64,000 nt of DNA from Caproicibacter sp046707225 (GCF_046707225.1 NZ_JBJKOP010000035.1:1-64000); one strand, 5' to 3'. Counted from the first letter of the stretch, positions 8,414 through 17,334 are shown. Translations and numbers: made by a program. Notes: generated by a model from the letters alone, not told the origin.

Positions 8414-9268
8414 ATGCCGAATTCAGAAGAAAGTCAGTCGCGGTCCGGCCGGTCCGGGTCCGCTTTTTGGACGGGCTATGACCGCGAAGAACAGCGCCGG
8501 ATGGAGGAATGGCTGAACATTGCGATCGAAAAGGACCTTTTTGAAATATACTATCAGCCTCTGTACAGTATCTGCGACGGAAGTTTTACGGAGGCGGAGG
8601 CGCTTTTAAGGCTGAAGGGGCCGGACGGAGTCTATATTCCCCCCGACCGGTTTATCCCGGTTGCCGAGGAAACCGGGCAGATCATAGAAATCGGCTGCAT
8701 GGTTCTGGAGCGCGTGTGTAAATACATCCGCTATCTTTTGTCCTGCAGGATCAATATCGACACCGTTTCCGTCAATTTGTCCGTCGTGCAGCTGATGGGG
8801 GAGGACGCGGTTTCGCGCCTGAAAGAAATCATCCGTGCCGGCGGTATTTCACCGAACCGCATTCTGTTTGAAGTCACGGAAAGCATTCTCATCAGCAATT
8901 ATACGCTGATTGCCAATAAGATCCGCGAGCTGAGCCGCTCCGGCATCCAGTTTGCGCTGGACGATTTCGGCACGGGGTATTCCAATATTACAAACGTGAT
9001 CGACCTGCCGTTCGACGTGGTCAAGATCGACAAGAGCCTGATCTGGGACTCGATGAAAAACCGTCGCTGCAATATCATGATTCGCGAACTGACCCACACG
9101 TTCCGCAACATCAATCTCATCGTGACCGCGGAGGGCGTGGAGACCGAGGAGCACGACCGGTTTGCCCGCCAGTGCGGCTGCGACAAGATTCAGGGCTTCC
9201 GCTATGCGAAGCCGATGCCGGTCAGCCGCGCCGCGGATTATTTCGGCCGATGCGCCGTGTCTTACTGA
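8414..9268 (+). CDS. Stand-alone EAL-domain c-di-GMP phosphodiesterase
   Basis: 284 residues from ATG 8414 (GGAAG 8 bases upstream), almost all of it one EAL domain. It would hydrolyse cyclic di-GMP to pGpG. All main catalytic residues are present: the E-A-L signature in EAEALLR, Asn in SVNLS, Glu in EVTES, the Asp pair in LDDFGTGYS, Lys in VKIDKS and the final Glu and Gln in AEGVETEEH and KIQGFRYAKP. There is no sensor domain and no membrane segment, so it is probably cytosolic and controlled at expression or by partners. Another c-di-GMP gene, a GGDEF protein, lies at 48955-50052. Confidence 0.93.
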   Translation: MPNSEESQSRSGRSGSAFWTGYDREEQRRMEEWLNIAIEKDLFEIYYQPLYSICDGSFTEAEALLRLKGPDGVYIPPDRFIPVAEETGQIIEIGCMVLERVCKYIRYLLSCRINIDTVSVNLSVVQLMGEDAVSRLKEIIRAGGISPNRILFEVTESILISNYTLIANKIRELSRSGIQFALDDFGTGYSNITNVIDLPFDVVKIDKSLIWDSMKNRRCNIMIRELTHTFRNINLIVTAEGVETEEHDRFARQCGCDKIQGFRYAKPMPVSRAADYFGRCAVSY

Positions 9269-9285
9269 AAATCAATGAAAAACGG

Positions 9286-9316
9286 GCCGTTCCTGTCACA
9301 GGGGACGGCTTTCTTT
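9286..9316 (+). terminator. Terminator after the EAL gene
   Basis: GCCGTTCCTG (9286-9295) pairs with CAGGGGACGGC (9299-9309) across a 3-base loop and TTTCTTT follows. Confidence 0.7.
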
Positions 9317-9494
9317 ATGATTTGCGCCCGGGGCGGGGCGCTTCGGCAGCCCGATTCCCGAGGGTGGAACGCGGCGGGGAAAAACCGCCGGCTTTTCCCC
9401 GCCGTCGCCCGTTTTCCCTTGATATTTCCAACATCTGCAAGTATAATAAGGACAATTACAAGACCCAATACACGGAAGAAGAGGAATCATAAAA

Positions 9495-10883
9495 ATGGAT
9501 ATTCAGAAATTTTATCAGATGATAAAGGGGAAGAGCGTCGCGCTCTGCGGAATCGGGGGCAGCAACCTTCCGCTGGCGGTTTCGTTCGCGAAAAAGGGCG
9601 CCGCCGTCACGGCGCGCGACAAGCGGCCGGAGGAAAAGCTGGGGGAATCCGCCGAACAGCTGAAAAGCGCGGGGGTGAAACTGCGGTGCGGCGAGGACTA
9701 CCTCAAGAATCTTGACGAGGAAATTATTTTCCGCACGCCCGCGATGCGCTATACTCTTCCGGAGCTGGACGCGGCCCGCGCGCGGGGAGCGGTCGTTACC
9801 TCCGAAATGGAGATGTTTTTTGAAACCTGTCCGTGCAGGATTTTTGCCGTGACCGGCAGCGACGGCAAGACCACGACGACGACCGTGATTTCAAAAATTC
9901 TGGAAAGCGCCGGAAAAAAAGTTCACCTCGGCGGAAATATCGGCGAACCGCTGCTGCCCCGTGTGGAGCAGGTCGGCCCGGAGGACGCCGCGGTCGCGGA
10001 GCTTTCCAGCTTCCAGCTGATTTCGATGCGGCGCAGCCCGGATGTGGCGGTCGTAACGAACGTGACGCCGAATCATCTTGACGTGCACAAGGATATGCAG
10101 GAGTATATCGACGCCAAAAGGAACATCATTCTGCATCAGAATGCGTTCGGGCGCGCGGTTTTGAACGCGGACAATGAGGTGACCGCCTCTTTCGCGCGGG
10201 ATGTGCGCGGGCAGTGCCTGCTGTTCAGCCGCAGGCATCCGGTGGAGCACGGCGCTTATATGGACAAAAACGGGCAGATTTATTTTGTCAGCGGCCCGGA
10301 CAAAACGCGCGTCATGCACGCTTCCGATATCCGCATTCCGGGAAAACATAACATTGAAAATTACCTGGCCGCGATCTGCGCCGTCTGGGGATACGCGAAA
10401 ATCGACGATATCGTCGGGGTCGCGAAAAGCTTTGCCGGGGTCGAACACCGCAACGAGCTGGTGCGGGAATTCGAGGGAGTGCAGTACTTTAACGATTCCA
10501 TCGGCACGACGCCGAGCCGCACGATCAGCGGGGCGCTTTCGCTGTTCGACAAGCGTATTCTGCTCATCGCCGGAGGCTACGACAAGAATATTCCGTTCGA
10601 CCCGCTGGGGCCCGTCATCGCGGACAAGGTCAAAACGCTGGTGCTCATCGGCCAGACGGCGGACAAAATTGAACAGTCGGTTGTCTCTTCGCCGAATTAC
10701 AAACCGGAAAATCTGAAGATTTTCCGCGCGCAGTCACTGGAGGAAGCGGTGGACCTCTGCCGCGGGGAGGCCGTGAGCGGAGACGTCGTTTCCCTTTCCC
10801 CGGCCTGCGCCAGCTTCGGCATGTTCCCGAATTATGAAACGCGCGGAGAACGCTTCCGCGAAATTGTCGGCGCGCTGAAATAG
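9495..10883 (+). CDS. murD: UDP-N-acetylmuramoyl-alanine--D-glutamate ligase
   Basis: A 462-residue Mur ligase that adds D-glutamate to UDP-MurNAc-L-Ala in the cytoplasmic stage of peptidoglycan synthesis. The N-terminal Rossmann-like domain begins with VALCGIGGSNLPLA. The ATP loop reads VTGSDGKTTTTTVI, with Asp in the place of the more common Asn. Other marks are the VTNVTPNHLDVH segment, the GVEHRNELV segment and YFNDSIGTTPSRT. It is followed 25 bases later by two aminopeptidase genes, and not by other division or cell-wall genes as in the usual dcw cluster, so this is a stand-alone murD locus. Confidence 0.95.
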   Translation: MDIQKFYQMIKGKSVALCGIGGSNLPLAVSFAKKGAAVTARDKRPEEKLGESAEQLKSAGVKLRCGEDYLKNLDEEIIFRTPAMRYTLPELDAARARGAVVTSEMEMFFETCPCRIFAVTGSDGKTTTTTVISKILESAGKKVHLGGNIGEPLLPRVEQVGPEDAAVAELSSFQLISMRRSPDVAVVTNVTPNHLDVHKDMQEYIDAKRNIILHQNAFGRAVLNADNEVTASFARDVRGQCLLFSRRHPVEHGAYMDKNGQIYFVSGPDKTRVMHASDIRIPGKHNIENYLAAICAVWGYAKIDDIVGVAKSFAGVEHRNELVREFEGVQYFNDSIGTTPSRTISGALSLFDKRILLIAGGYDKNIPFDPLGPVIADKVKTLVLIGQTADKIEQSVVSSPNYKPENLKIFRAQSLEEAVDLCRGEAVSGDVVSLSPACASFGMFPNYETRGERFREIVGALK

Positions 10884-10908
10884 GAATTAAAAACAGGAGG
10901 GAATTTTT

Positions 10909-11925
10909 TTGGAGGAATTGGAACAGCTTATCTTCCGCCTTTGTACCGCCCCGGGCACCCCGGGCGGGGAGTCGCCCGCGGCTGAGGCCGCGGCGGCGGA
11001 GCTCTCCGGTCTGGCAAAGGTGCAAACGGACCGGATGGGAAATCTGACGGCGGAGTTTGGCAATCCGAATGCGCGGGAGCATGTCCTCCTCGACGCGCAT
11101 CTGGATCAAATCGGACTGATCGTCACCGGAATTGACGAAAACGGGTTTTTGAAGGTTGGGCGCTGCGGCGGGACCGACGCGCGCGTGCTGCCCGGCGGGG
11201 CGGTCACGGTTTACGGCGTGGAAACGCTCTGCGGCGTCGTCTGCTGCACGCCCCCGCATTTACAGGAGGGCGGAGAGGACAAGGTCGAGCCGGTTGATAA
11301 AATGGCGGTGGACGTCGGCCTTTCGCACGACGAGGCGGAAAAGCTGGTGCATCCCGGCGACCGCGTTTTGTTTCGCACGAATCCGAAGCGCCTGCTGGGG
11401 ACGCGCGTTTCCGCGGCGGGGCTGGACAACCGCGCGGGCGTTGCGGTCTTCTGCCGCTGCGCGCAGATTTTGAAACAGGAAAAGCTGAACTGCAAAGTGA
11501 CGGTTCTGTTCAGCGCGCAGGAGGAAACCGGAGGCGCGGGCGCGAAAACGGGGGCGTTTGCGGCGCAGCCGACGCAGGCCGTCGCGGTTGACGTCAGCTT
11601 TGCCAAACAGCCCGGGGTTCCGGACGTGAACCTCGGTTCGCTCGGCGGCGGTCCGATGATCGGAATCGCGCCGGTGCTCAGCAGAAGCATGACGGACAGG
11701 CTGATCGGGCTTGCGGAAGAGAAAAAGATACCGTGGACGCGTGAAATCATGGGCGGCGGAACCGGCACCAATTCCGACGAAATCGCGACGACGGGGTCCG
11801 GCGTGCCGACCGCGCTCATTTCGGTGCCGCTGCGGTACATGCACACCCCGGCGGAGGTCATCGACCTCAAAGACATTGAAAACACGGCGCAGCTGATCGC
11901 CGCGTATCTGCGGGAGGTGGGCTGA
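10909..11925 (+). CDS. M42 family metallopeptidase (first of a tandem pair)
   Basis: A 338-residue M42 (glutamyl aminopeptidase/endoglucanase-type) enzyme with a TTG start at 10909 behind AGGAGGG. Family members are large self-compartmentalising, two-metal aminopeptidases that trim peptides in the cytoplasm. Metal and catalytic residues are visible in LLDAHLDQIGLIV, LDNRAGVAVF, SAQEETGGAGAK (the catalytic Glu pair) and the ALISVPLRYMHTP end. It shares an ATG/TGA overlap with the next gene, a paralogue, so the two are translated together and may form mixed assemblies. Confidence 0.92.
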   Translation: MEELEQLIFRLCTAPGTPGGESPAAEAAAAELSGLAKVQTDRMGNLTAEFGNPNAREHVLLDAHLDQIGLIVTGIDENGFLKVGRCGGTDARVLPGGAVTVYGVETLCGVVCCTPPHLQEGGEDKVEPVDKMAVDVGLSHDEAEKLVHPGDRVLFRTNPKRLLGTRVSAAGLDNRAGVAVFCRCAQILKQEKLNCKVTVLFSAQEETGGAGAKTGAFAAQPTQAVAVDVSFAKQPGVPDVNLGSLGGGPMIGIAPVLSRSMTDRLIGLAEEKKIPWTREIMGGGTGTNSDEIATTGSGVPTALISVPLRYMHTPAEVIDLKDIENTAQLIAAYLREVG

Positions 11926-12956
11926 TGGGCCGGTTTGAACTGCTTCGCGAGCTTTGCGGGGCGCACGGAATTTCCGGGCGCGAAGACGCGGTGAGGAAAA
12001 TCATTTTACGGGAAATCGAACCCGTTGCCGATTCGGTGGAGCTGACGCCGCTCGGGAACATCATCGCGGTGAAAAAAGGATTCAAACGGCCGAAAACCAG
12101 CCTGATGCTTGACGCGCATATGGATGAGGTCGGGCTGATCGTCACGGATATCACGGACGGCGGACTGCTGAAGTTTGCATCGATCGGCGGAATCGACCGT
12201 CGCGTCCTGCCGGGCAAGACCGTCTGGATTGAGGAAAAAATCCCGGGAGTGGTCGGCGCGAAGCCGATTCATCTTCTGGAAGAGGACGAAAAAGGGAAAA
12301 GCGTCCCGATGAAGGATTTGTATCTCGACATCGGCGCGGGCAGCCGCGCCGAAGCGGAACAATGCGTCCGCCCCGGCGACGCGGTTGTGTTTGACTCGGT
12401 GTTCGACCTGTCGCACGGCATGGTGAAAAGCAAGGCGCTGGACGACCGTGCCGGCTGCGCGCTGCTGATCGAGTTGATGAAGGACGGCCTTACGTACGAC
12501 ACGACGTTCGTGTTTTCCGTTCAGGAGGAAGTGGGCCTGAACGGTGCGAAAACAGCCGCGTTCGCGGTGAACCCGCAGGCGGCCATTGCCGTGGAATGCA
12601 CCACGGCGGCCGATGTGGCGGGTGTTGACCGCGAGAAAGACGTATGCCGCGTGGGCGAAGGCCCGGTGCTTTCGTTTATGGACCGGCGGACCGTGTACGA
12701 CCGGGATTATTACAATCTGGCTTTTGAAGCGGCGAAAAGCGCGAAAATCAAGTGCCAGCCCAAGCGCACCGTTGCCGGGGGCAACAACGCGGGCGCGATT
12801 TTTTCCTCGCGTTCCGGCGTCCGCACGACTGCGGTCTCGCTGCCGTGCCGGTACCTGCATTCCCCGGTCGGGGTCATCTCTCAGGATGACTATGCCGAGG
12901 CGAAAAAACTGCTTGCCGTTCTGGCTGAAAGGATCGCTGAAACAGACTCAGTATGA
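11925..12956 (+). CDS. M42 family metallopeptidase (second of a tandem pair)
   Basis: 343 residues, a paralogue of the preceding gene with which it overlaps by one base. Metal ligands and catalytic residues appear in LMLDAHMDEVGLIV, LDDRAGCALLIE, SVQEEVGLNGAK, AIAVECT and SLPCRYLHSP. The pair is clearly a tandem duplication that has diverged, which could separate N-terminal residue preferences. The next gene, an acetyltransferase, overlaps its end by four bases, so this is at least a three-gene transcription unit. Confidence 0.92.
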   Translation: MGRFELLRELCGAHGISGREDAVRKIILREIEPVADSVELTPLGNIIAVKKGFKRPKTSLMLDAHMDEVGLIVTDITDGGLLKFASIGGIDRRVLPGKTVWIEEKIPGVVGAKPIHLLEEDEKGKSVPMKDLYLDIGAGSRAEAEQCVRPGDAVVFDSVFDLSHGMVKSKALDDRAGCALLIELMKDGLTYDTTFVFSVQEEVGLNGAKTAAFAVNPQAAIAVECTTAADVAGVDREKDVCRVGEGPVLSFMDRRTVYDRDYYNLAFEAAKSAKIKCQPKRTVAGGNNAGAIFSSRSGVRTTAVSLPCRYLHSPVGVISQDDYAEAKKLLAVLAERIAETDSV

Positions 12957-13684
12957 TAAAACTCATAGAATCTAAAAATGACATCATCGCTTCTGAGGAC
13001 AACCCGTTCGGCGTCAGAATCCGCTCGATGGCTCAGGTTTACGGCGCGGGGGAGCCGTTCGCCCAGTTCTGGGTTCAGGACGGCGGCTCTTCGCTGGCAA
13101 AGCTGGACGACGCGGTTGTTTTGGAAAGCCGTGAAGCCGACTGGGAGGAGTTGGCCGGGTTTCTGCGCATGCTGGATGCAAAAACCGTCTCCTGCCCGGA
13201 AGAAGCCGCCGGGCACCTGGGGCTGCCCGTCTCCGGCCGCGGCGAAATCATGCGTCTGAGCGGTGCGGCGGAAAGTCCGTTCCACGCGGACGTGGAACAA
13301 AACCCCGGCCTGCGCGAAATCTACGCTCTGCTGTGCGAGGCGAAAAGCGAGACGTTTGTTCCTCCGGAATTCGAATCGTTTTACATGGATATGTCCTACC
13401 GGACGCGGCATGGGGCGGCGGAATCCGTCGGAATTCATACCGAAGGGAAGCTGGCGGCGTGCGCCCTGTGCTCCTCCATGACGGAGCATGCCGCGGTCCT
13501 GTCCGCCGTGGCCGTGCTGCCGGAGTTTCGCCGCAAAGGACTGGGACGCTGTGCGGTCGCCGCGCTGACGGCGCTGCTGAACCGCGAGGCGGTCTATCTC
13601 CTGCGGGCGGACGGCGAGAATGAAGAGTTTTACCGTTCCATGGGCTTTGTACCGGACGGCAGATGGGCTCAAATCCGGTTTTAG
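12953..13684 (+). CDS. GNAT family N-acetyltransferase
   Basis: 243 residues. The C-terminal third holds the acetyl-CoA site: SAVAVLPEFRRKGLGRCAV with the R-R-x-G-x-G pattern, followed by YLLRADGENEEFYRSMGFVP, typical of GNAT enzymes. The N-terminal half is a second, degenerate GNAT-like lobe. The substrate cannot be read from the sequence. Because it overlaps the second M42 gene it may act on peptides or amino acids released by those enzymes, but that is inference. Confidence 0.8.
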   Translation: MIKLIESKNDIIASEDNPFGVRIRSMAQVYGAGEPFAQFWVQDGGSSLAKLDDAVVLESREADWEELAGFLRMLDAKTVSCPEEAAGHLGLPVSGRGEIMRLSGAAESPFHADVEQNPGLREIYALLCEAKSETFVPPEFESFYMDMSYRTRHGAAESVGIHTEGKLAACALCSSMTEHAAVLSAVAVLPEFRRKGLGRCAVAALTALLNREAVYLLRADGENEEFYRSMGFVPDGRWAQIRF

Positions 13685-13693
13685 GAGGACAAA

Positions 13694-13882
13694 ATGAAAG
13701 AGAAACGCTTTGAAGTGGTCTATTCTCAGGGAACGCTGGACGTTGTGAAAATACTTGTCGATACGGAAACCGGCGTGCAGTATCTGGCAATGCAGTCGGG
13801 CTACGCCGGCGGCCTGACGCCGCTTCTGGACCGCGAGGGGAAGCCGGTTCTGTCGTCCGCGGGCGGAGAGGGCGTTCGCTGA
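13694..13882 (+). CDS. DUF6440 family protein
   Basis: 62 residues, with the family's typical VKILVDTETGVQYLAMQSG and YAGGLTPLLD segments. These are small soluble proteins of unknown function common in Firmicutes. It has an AGGAGG ribosome-binding site, lies 9 bases after the acetyltransferase and is probably in the same transcript. Confidence 0.75.
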   Translation: MKEKRFEVVYSQGTLDVVKILVDTETGVQYLAMQSGYAGGLTPLLDREGKPVLSSAGGEGVR

Positions 13883-13932
13883 CGGCCGAAAATACATCAG
13901 AATCCGTTTGAACAGGAATAGGAGTCGATCGT

Positions 13933-15201
13933 TTGTATCCTTTTTTTAAAATTGAACAGAAAATTCTGGACGCGGCGGAGCGCGCGGAAGACATGGTTCG
14001 CCCGCAGATGGAAGCCGTTGAAAAAAACACAGAGTATAATCAGCAGAAGATGCTGGCGGCGTTTATCAAAAACGGCGTGAGCGAAAGCCATTTTGCGGCT
14101 TCCACCGGATACGGCTACGGCGACCGGGGCCGCGACGCGCTTGACCGTGTGTTTGCGGACGCGATGGGGGCGGAGGACGCGCTGGTGCGGCACAACTTTG
14201 TCAGCGGAACCCATGCCCTTACGGTCGCTTTGTTCGGGGTTCTGCGCCCCGGCGACACCATGCTGAGCGTGACGGGAATTCCGTACGACACGCTCCGATC
14301 CGTGATTGGCCTGACGGGTAACGGAATCGGGTCGCTTAAAGAGTTCGGAATCCGCTATGAGCAGGTTGATATGACTCCTTCGGGAAAGCCGGACTACGAA
14401 GAAATCGAGCGCCGGGTACAGCCGGGGCTGCGGATGGTCTATCTGCAGCGCTCGCGCGGGTACAGCCTGCGGCCGTCGCTTTTTGTGGAAGAGATCGAGA
14501 AAATCGCAAGGACTGTCAAGCGGAAGGCGCCGGACTGCATCGTGATGGTCGACAACTGCTACGGCGAATTTGTGCAGCGGACGGAGCCGGTTTCGCGCGG
14601 GGCGGACCTGATGGCGGGTTCGCTCATCAAGAATCCGGGCGGCGGCGTCGCGCCGACCGGCGGATACATCGCCGGGAAAAAGGAGCTTGTGGAAATGTGT
14701 GCCTATCGCCTGACGACGCCGGGCACGGGGCGTGAAATCGGCGCGACGCTGGGCAACAACCGCGAGCTGTTTATGGGCGCGTTTCACGCGCCGCACGTGA
14801 CAGGGGAAGCGCTCAAGACGGCGGTATTCACCGCGGCGCTGTTCCGTCAGCTGGGGTACAAGGTTTCTCCGAATTATGATGAACCGCGCGCGGATATTAT
14901 CCAGACGCTGCTGCTTGAAAACGAAACGGCGCTGGTGGCGTTTTGCCGGGGAGTGCAGAAAGGCGCGCCGGTCGACTCGTTTGTTGTGCCGGAGCCGTGG
15001 GATATGCCCGGTTACGACTGCAAGGTAATTATGGCCGCCGGCGCGTTTACGCTGGGGGCTTCGATCGAGCTTTCCGCCGACGCTCCGCTGCGCGAGCCCT
15101 ATGCGGCGTGGATGCAGGGCGGTTTGAATTACCACAGCGGGCGCCTAGGGGCGATGCTGGCAGCCCAGTCGATGCTGGAGCAGGGCGTTTTAAAGGAATA
15201 G
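13933..15201 (+). CDS. YnbB / methionine gamma-lyase-like PLP enzyme
   Basis: 422 residues starting at TTG 13933, 8 bases after GGAG. The protein belongs to the Cys/Met-metabolism PLP superfamily, branch once named 'aluminium resistance protein' (YnbB in Bacillus). The cofactor region is VMVDNCYGEFVQ, and the Schiff-base Lys lies in GSLIKNPGGGVAPTGGYI. The real substrate of this branch is not established; a C-S lyase reaction is likely from the fold. It sits 64 bases before tRNA-Leu, with that tRNA's promoter starting right after its stop. Confidence 0.85.
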   Translation: MYPFFKIEQKILDAAERAEDMVRPQMEAVEKNTEYNQQKMLAAFIKNGVSESHFAASTGYGYGDRGRDALDRVFADAMGAEDALVRHNFVSGTHALTVALFGVLRPGDTMLSVTGIPYDTLRSVIGLTGNGIGSLKEFGIRYEQVDMTPSGKPDYEEIERRVQPGLRMVYLQRSRGYSLRPSLFVEEIEKIARTVKRKAPDCIVMVDNCYGEFVQRTEPVSRGADLMAGSLIKNPGGGVAPTGGYIAGKKELVEMCAYRLTTPGTGREIGATLGNNRELFMGAFHAPHVTGEALKTAVFTAALFRQLGYKVSPNYDEPRADIIQTLLLENETALVAFCRGVQKGAPVDSFVVPEPWDMPGYDCKVIMAAGAFTLGASIELSADAPLREPYAAWMQGGLNYHSGRLGAMLAAQSMLEQGVLKE

Positions 15202-15204
15202 AGA

Positions 15205-15233
15205 TTGCCAAAACTCCAAATCTCTGCTATAAT
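15205..15233 (+). promoter_or_regulatory. Promoter of tRNA-Leu
   Basis: TTGCCA (15205-15210), 17 bases, TATAAT (15228-15233). A short GC-rich hairpin (CCCGG/CCGGG) lies between it and the tRNA. Confidence 0.75.
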
Positions 15234-15264
15234 ACGATAGCCCGGTAAATGTGCCGGGCAGGAT

Positions 15265-15349
15265 GCGGGTGTGGTGGAATTGGCAGACACGCAAGATTTA
15301 GGTTCTTGTGTCGCAAGATGTGCAGGTTCAAGTCCTGTCACCCGCACCA
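15265..15349 (+). tRNA. tRNA-Leu (anticodon UAG)
   Basis: An 85-base class II tRNA with acceptor GCGGGTG pairing with CACCCGC, then A-CCA encoded. The anticodon loop TTTAGGT is closed by CAAGA/TCTTG and gives anticodon TAG. The T-loop reads GTTCAAGTC. A variable arm (GTCGCAAGAT) fits leucine. The 3' end of this gene is the probable target of the island that follows, since 12 bases of it (TCACCCGCACCA) recur at 17357 and 21694. Confidence 0.96.
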
Positions 15350-15382
15350 TGGGCAAGTCCTTATAGGACTTGCCCATTTTTT
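15350..15382 (+). terminator. Terminator of tRNA-Leu
   Basis: GGGCAAGTCCT and AGGACTTGCCC form a perfect stem with loop TAT, followed by ATTTTTT. Confidence 0.9.
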
Positions 15383-15552
15383 ATGCAAATGTTTTTGTTT
15401 TTTACGTTTTTAAAAGAGTTTTTAGGTGATCACGTCCAAGGTTATGGAAGTTTTCAATTTATTTTTAAAAAGTTGCTCTCTTGAGGGAAACTTTCACTTG
15501 TCTTTGCGGGTTAAGCGAAAGGATGTTTTCCTATTATAAAGGAGGCGACAAG

Positions 15553-16947
15553 ATGACCGAAGAAAATTTTAAGTATCGCACGAGTCCTCTTTTCCTTCGC
15601 AATCAGTTTAAAGGGAAAGGGAAACTGCAAATTCCGGTTATTCCAAAATTTCAAATTCACTCGGATGATTTTAATGATTTGCTTCTCATTGGATTTGATA
15701 AAATCAGCACAAATGATACAAAGCACTTTAACCGAATGGTTCATTTTTTTCTGTACGATTACAAATTTGAGCGTGTATGGAAAAATCCCGTTACCGATCT
15801 GGAAAAGCTGAAATGCTATCGTGCGGTGCTTTCCCCGGATTTCAGCATGTATATCGAAATGACTCCGGTTTTACAGCTTTATAACACATTCCGAAACCGC
15901 TGGTGCGGAGCCTATTTTGCGTCGAGAGGGATTCGCGTCGTTCCCACCGTCAGTTGGGGAAACGAAAATACGTTTGAGTTCTGCTTTGACGGAATCGAAA
16001 AGGGCTCCACGGTTGCGGTTTCCACCTATATGGTATCGGAACACGACAACCGTCAGGACCAGAAAGAGTTTTTTCTCAAGGGCTACAACGAAATGTTGCA
16101 CCGGATCGAGCCAGAAAAAATCATTTGCTATAATGAACCGTTTCCGGAGATGCAGGGCGATATCGTGTTTGTCGACTATGACCGCAGTTCATGGAAGTAC
16201 ATGAATGAAGGCTCATACATACCATCCAAATACGCAAAGTATATCTGTGGAGAGGAACCCCTTCCGGTCGGCAGCAATCTCATTATCAAAAGCGGATATG
16301 TTGTAAATGAAAATAATGAGAACTATAATACCATTATCCAAACAGGAATGGGCAGCGCTTACGGAGGAACTTGGATTCCTCATAACGAGGAGGAAAAACG
16401 GTTTTATGGAAAACCCGGAGAAATAAAGACTACTTATATAGGAAGATCAAAAATAAGGGTGAGTACTAAAATTGGCAAAGATGGACGGGCAGTTCGGGAA
16501 AGGCATTACACGGACAGACCTAATTCCAAATATCATTCAAATCCGCATGATCATGAAGTGGATTGGTCGAAGGGTTCACCACACTTAGTTAATCAAAAAA
16601 ATTACTTTTCGAACGACTATCCTGGCGGAGCTCCGGAGTTCAAAGCAAAAAGGGAGTATAGATTGATGACAGTTGTAAATTCAAATAGCCATGAGGAAAA
16701 TCAATTTCAGGGCGTAAGTGATTTTAAGTGGTGCGTGGATCGTGGTGGGGAAATAGAATTTAATTATCAGGGAAAAACCTATGGAGTTGGAAAAACGCCA
16801 AAAGGACTGTTTTCCATCTGGGAAATGAATAACAGCGATAGTGAGAGGCTGTATCCATCGTCGGAGCAGCTTTTGGAGTACATCATTGATGGGAAAAAAC
16901 TCCGCCGGATTATTAGGGAAATAGATGTTGATTACCGGACGATTTAA
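15553..16947 (+). CDS. DUF4417-like protein with C-terminal toxin-like and immunity-like regions
   Basis: 464 residues from ATG 15553 (GGAGG 7 bases upstream). Residues about 35-225 match the DUF4417 domain: LLLIGFDKI, HFNRMVHFFLYDYKFERVW, the strongly conserved YNTFRNRWCGAYF and PEKIICYNEPFPEMQGD. The same domain heads the gene at 19604. Past residue 230 the two proteins share nothing. Here the next 140 residues hold KTTYIGRSKIRVSTK, then a histidine-rich HYTDRPNSKYHSNPHDHEVDW stretch that could be an active site. The last 94 residues, from Met at 16666, look like a separate small immunity-type protein whose broken paralogue lies just downstream. The layout is that of a polymorphic toxin with a fused or nested immunity domain. 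DUF4417 has no established function; the toxin reading is inference. Confidence 0.7.
   Translation: MTEENFKYRTSPLFLRNQFKGKGKLQIPVIPKFQIHSDDFNDLLLIGFDKISTNDTKHFNRMVHFFLYDYKFERVWKNPVTDLEKLKCYRAVLSPDFSMYIEMTPVLQLYNTFRNRWCGAYFASRGIRVVPTVSWGNENTFEFCFDGIEKGSTVAVSTYMVSEHDNRQDQKEFFLKGYNEMLHRIEPEKIICYNEPFPEMQGDIVFVDYDRSSWKYMNEGSYIPSKYAKYICGEEPLPVGSNLIIKSGYVVNENNENYNTIIQTGMGSAYGGTWIPHNEEEKRFYGKPGEIKTTYIGRSKIRVSTKIGKDGRAVRERHYTDRPNSKYHSNPHDHEVDWSKGSPHLVNQKNYFSNDYPGGAPEFKAKREYRLMTVVNSNSHEENQFQGVSDFKWCVDRGGEIEFNYQGKTYGVGKTPKGLFSIWEMNNSDSERLYPSSEQLLEYIIDGKKLRRIIREIDVDYRTI
16666..16947 (+). CDS. Possible nested immunity protein start inside the DUF4417 gene
   Basis: In frame with the larger gene, ATG 16666 follows AAAAGGGAG by about 9 bases, a normal ribosome-binding site. 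It would give a separate 93-residue protein (begins MTVVNSNSHEEN; contains DRGGEIEFNYQGKTYGVG and LLEYIIDGKKLRRII). The decayed copy at 16986-17227 has its own start and ribosome-binding site and covers just this part, so the unit exists as an independent gene elsewhere. Either the immunity gene has become fused to the toxin by loss of a stop codon, or both full-length and short products are made. Confidence 0.45.
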   Translation: MTVVNSNSHEENQFQGVSDFKWCVDRGGEIEFNYQGKTYGVGKTPKGLFSIWEMNNSDSERLYPSSEQLLEYIIDGKKLRRIIREIDVDYRTI

Positions 16948-16985
16948 CGAAAACTTTAGATTTTACATAGGAGGGGCAAATTTCT

Positions 16986-17227
16986 ATGAAATTGACGGTT
17001 AATGAAGATGCCTATCAATTCAAAACCCTGAGCGAGTTCAAAAGCAGTATACCATCAGTTCAGTCTGGCCGAACGAAAAAATGAAATTTTCGGCTGGACC
17101 GAGTAACGGCATGGAAGAAGACAGTACAGTTTACGATACCGTTGATGATCTTATGGAATATAGAGTCGGTGGAGACAGACTGCGAGATATTATTACACAG
17201 GCGGAAATTATTGATAGAACGTTATAA
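16986..17227 (+). pseudogene. Decayed immunity gene, paralogue of the 16666-16947 domain
   Basis: A good start (AGGAGGGG 9 bases before ATG 16986) leads into YQFKTLSEFKSSI, then the frame stops after 32 codons. One frame over, the sequence continues as KQYTISSVWPNEKM, then DSTVYDTVDDLMEYRVGGDRL and IITQAEIIDRTL to a stop at 17227. Against the intact domain this aligns end to end, but about 14 codons around the GGEIEF core are missing and the frame is shifted. So it is an internally deleted second immunity gene. Confidence 0.7.
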
Positions 17228-17334
17228 TCGGGGATTTGTGAAAAACTTGTTTGATAATTGACTTCCAGATTGTTATCGCACCTATCACTCTCTTGAATAA
17301 TTCGAGGTGTTTGATCAAACAAATGGGCTCTTTT

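Noticed and set aside
13897..15135. A 412-codon open frame on the minus strand
   Set aside because: It is antisense to the YnbB-type PLP enzyme, which has clear family motifs and a ribosome-binding site. The minus frame has none.
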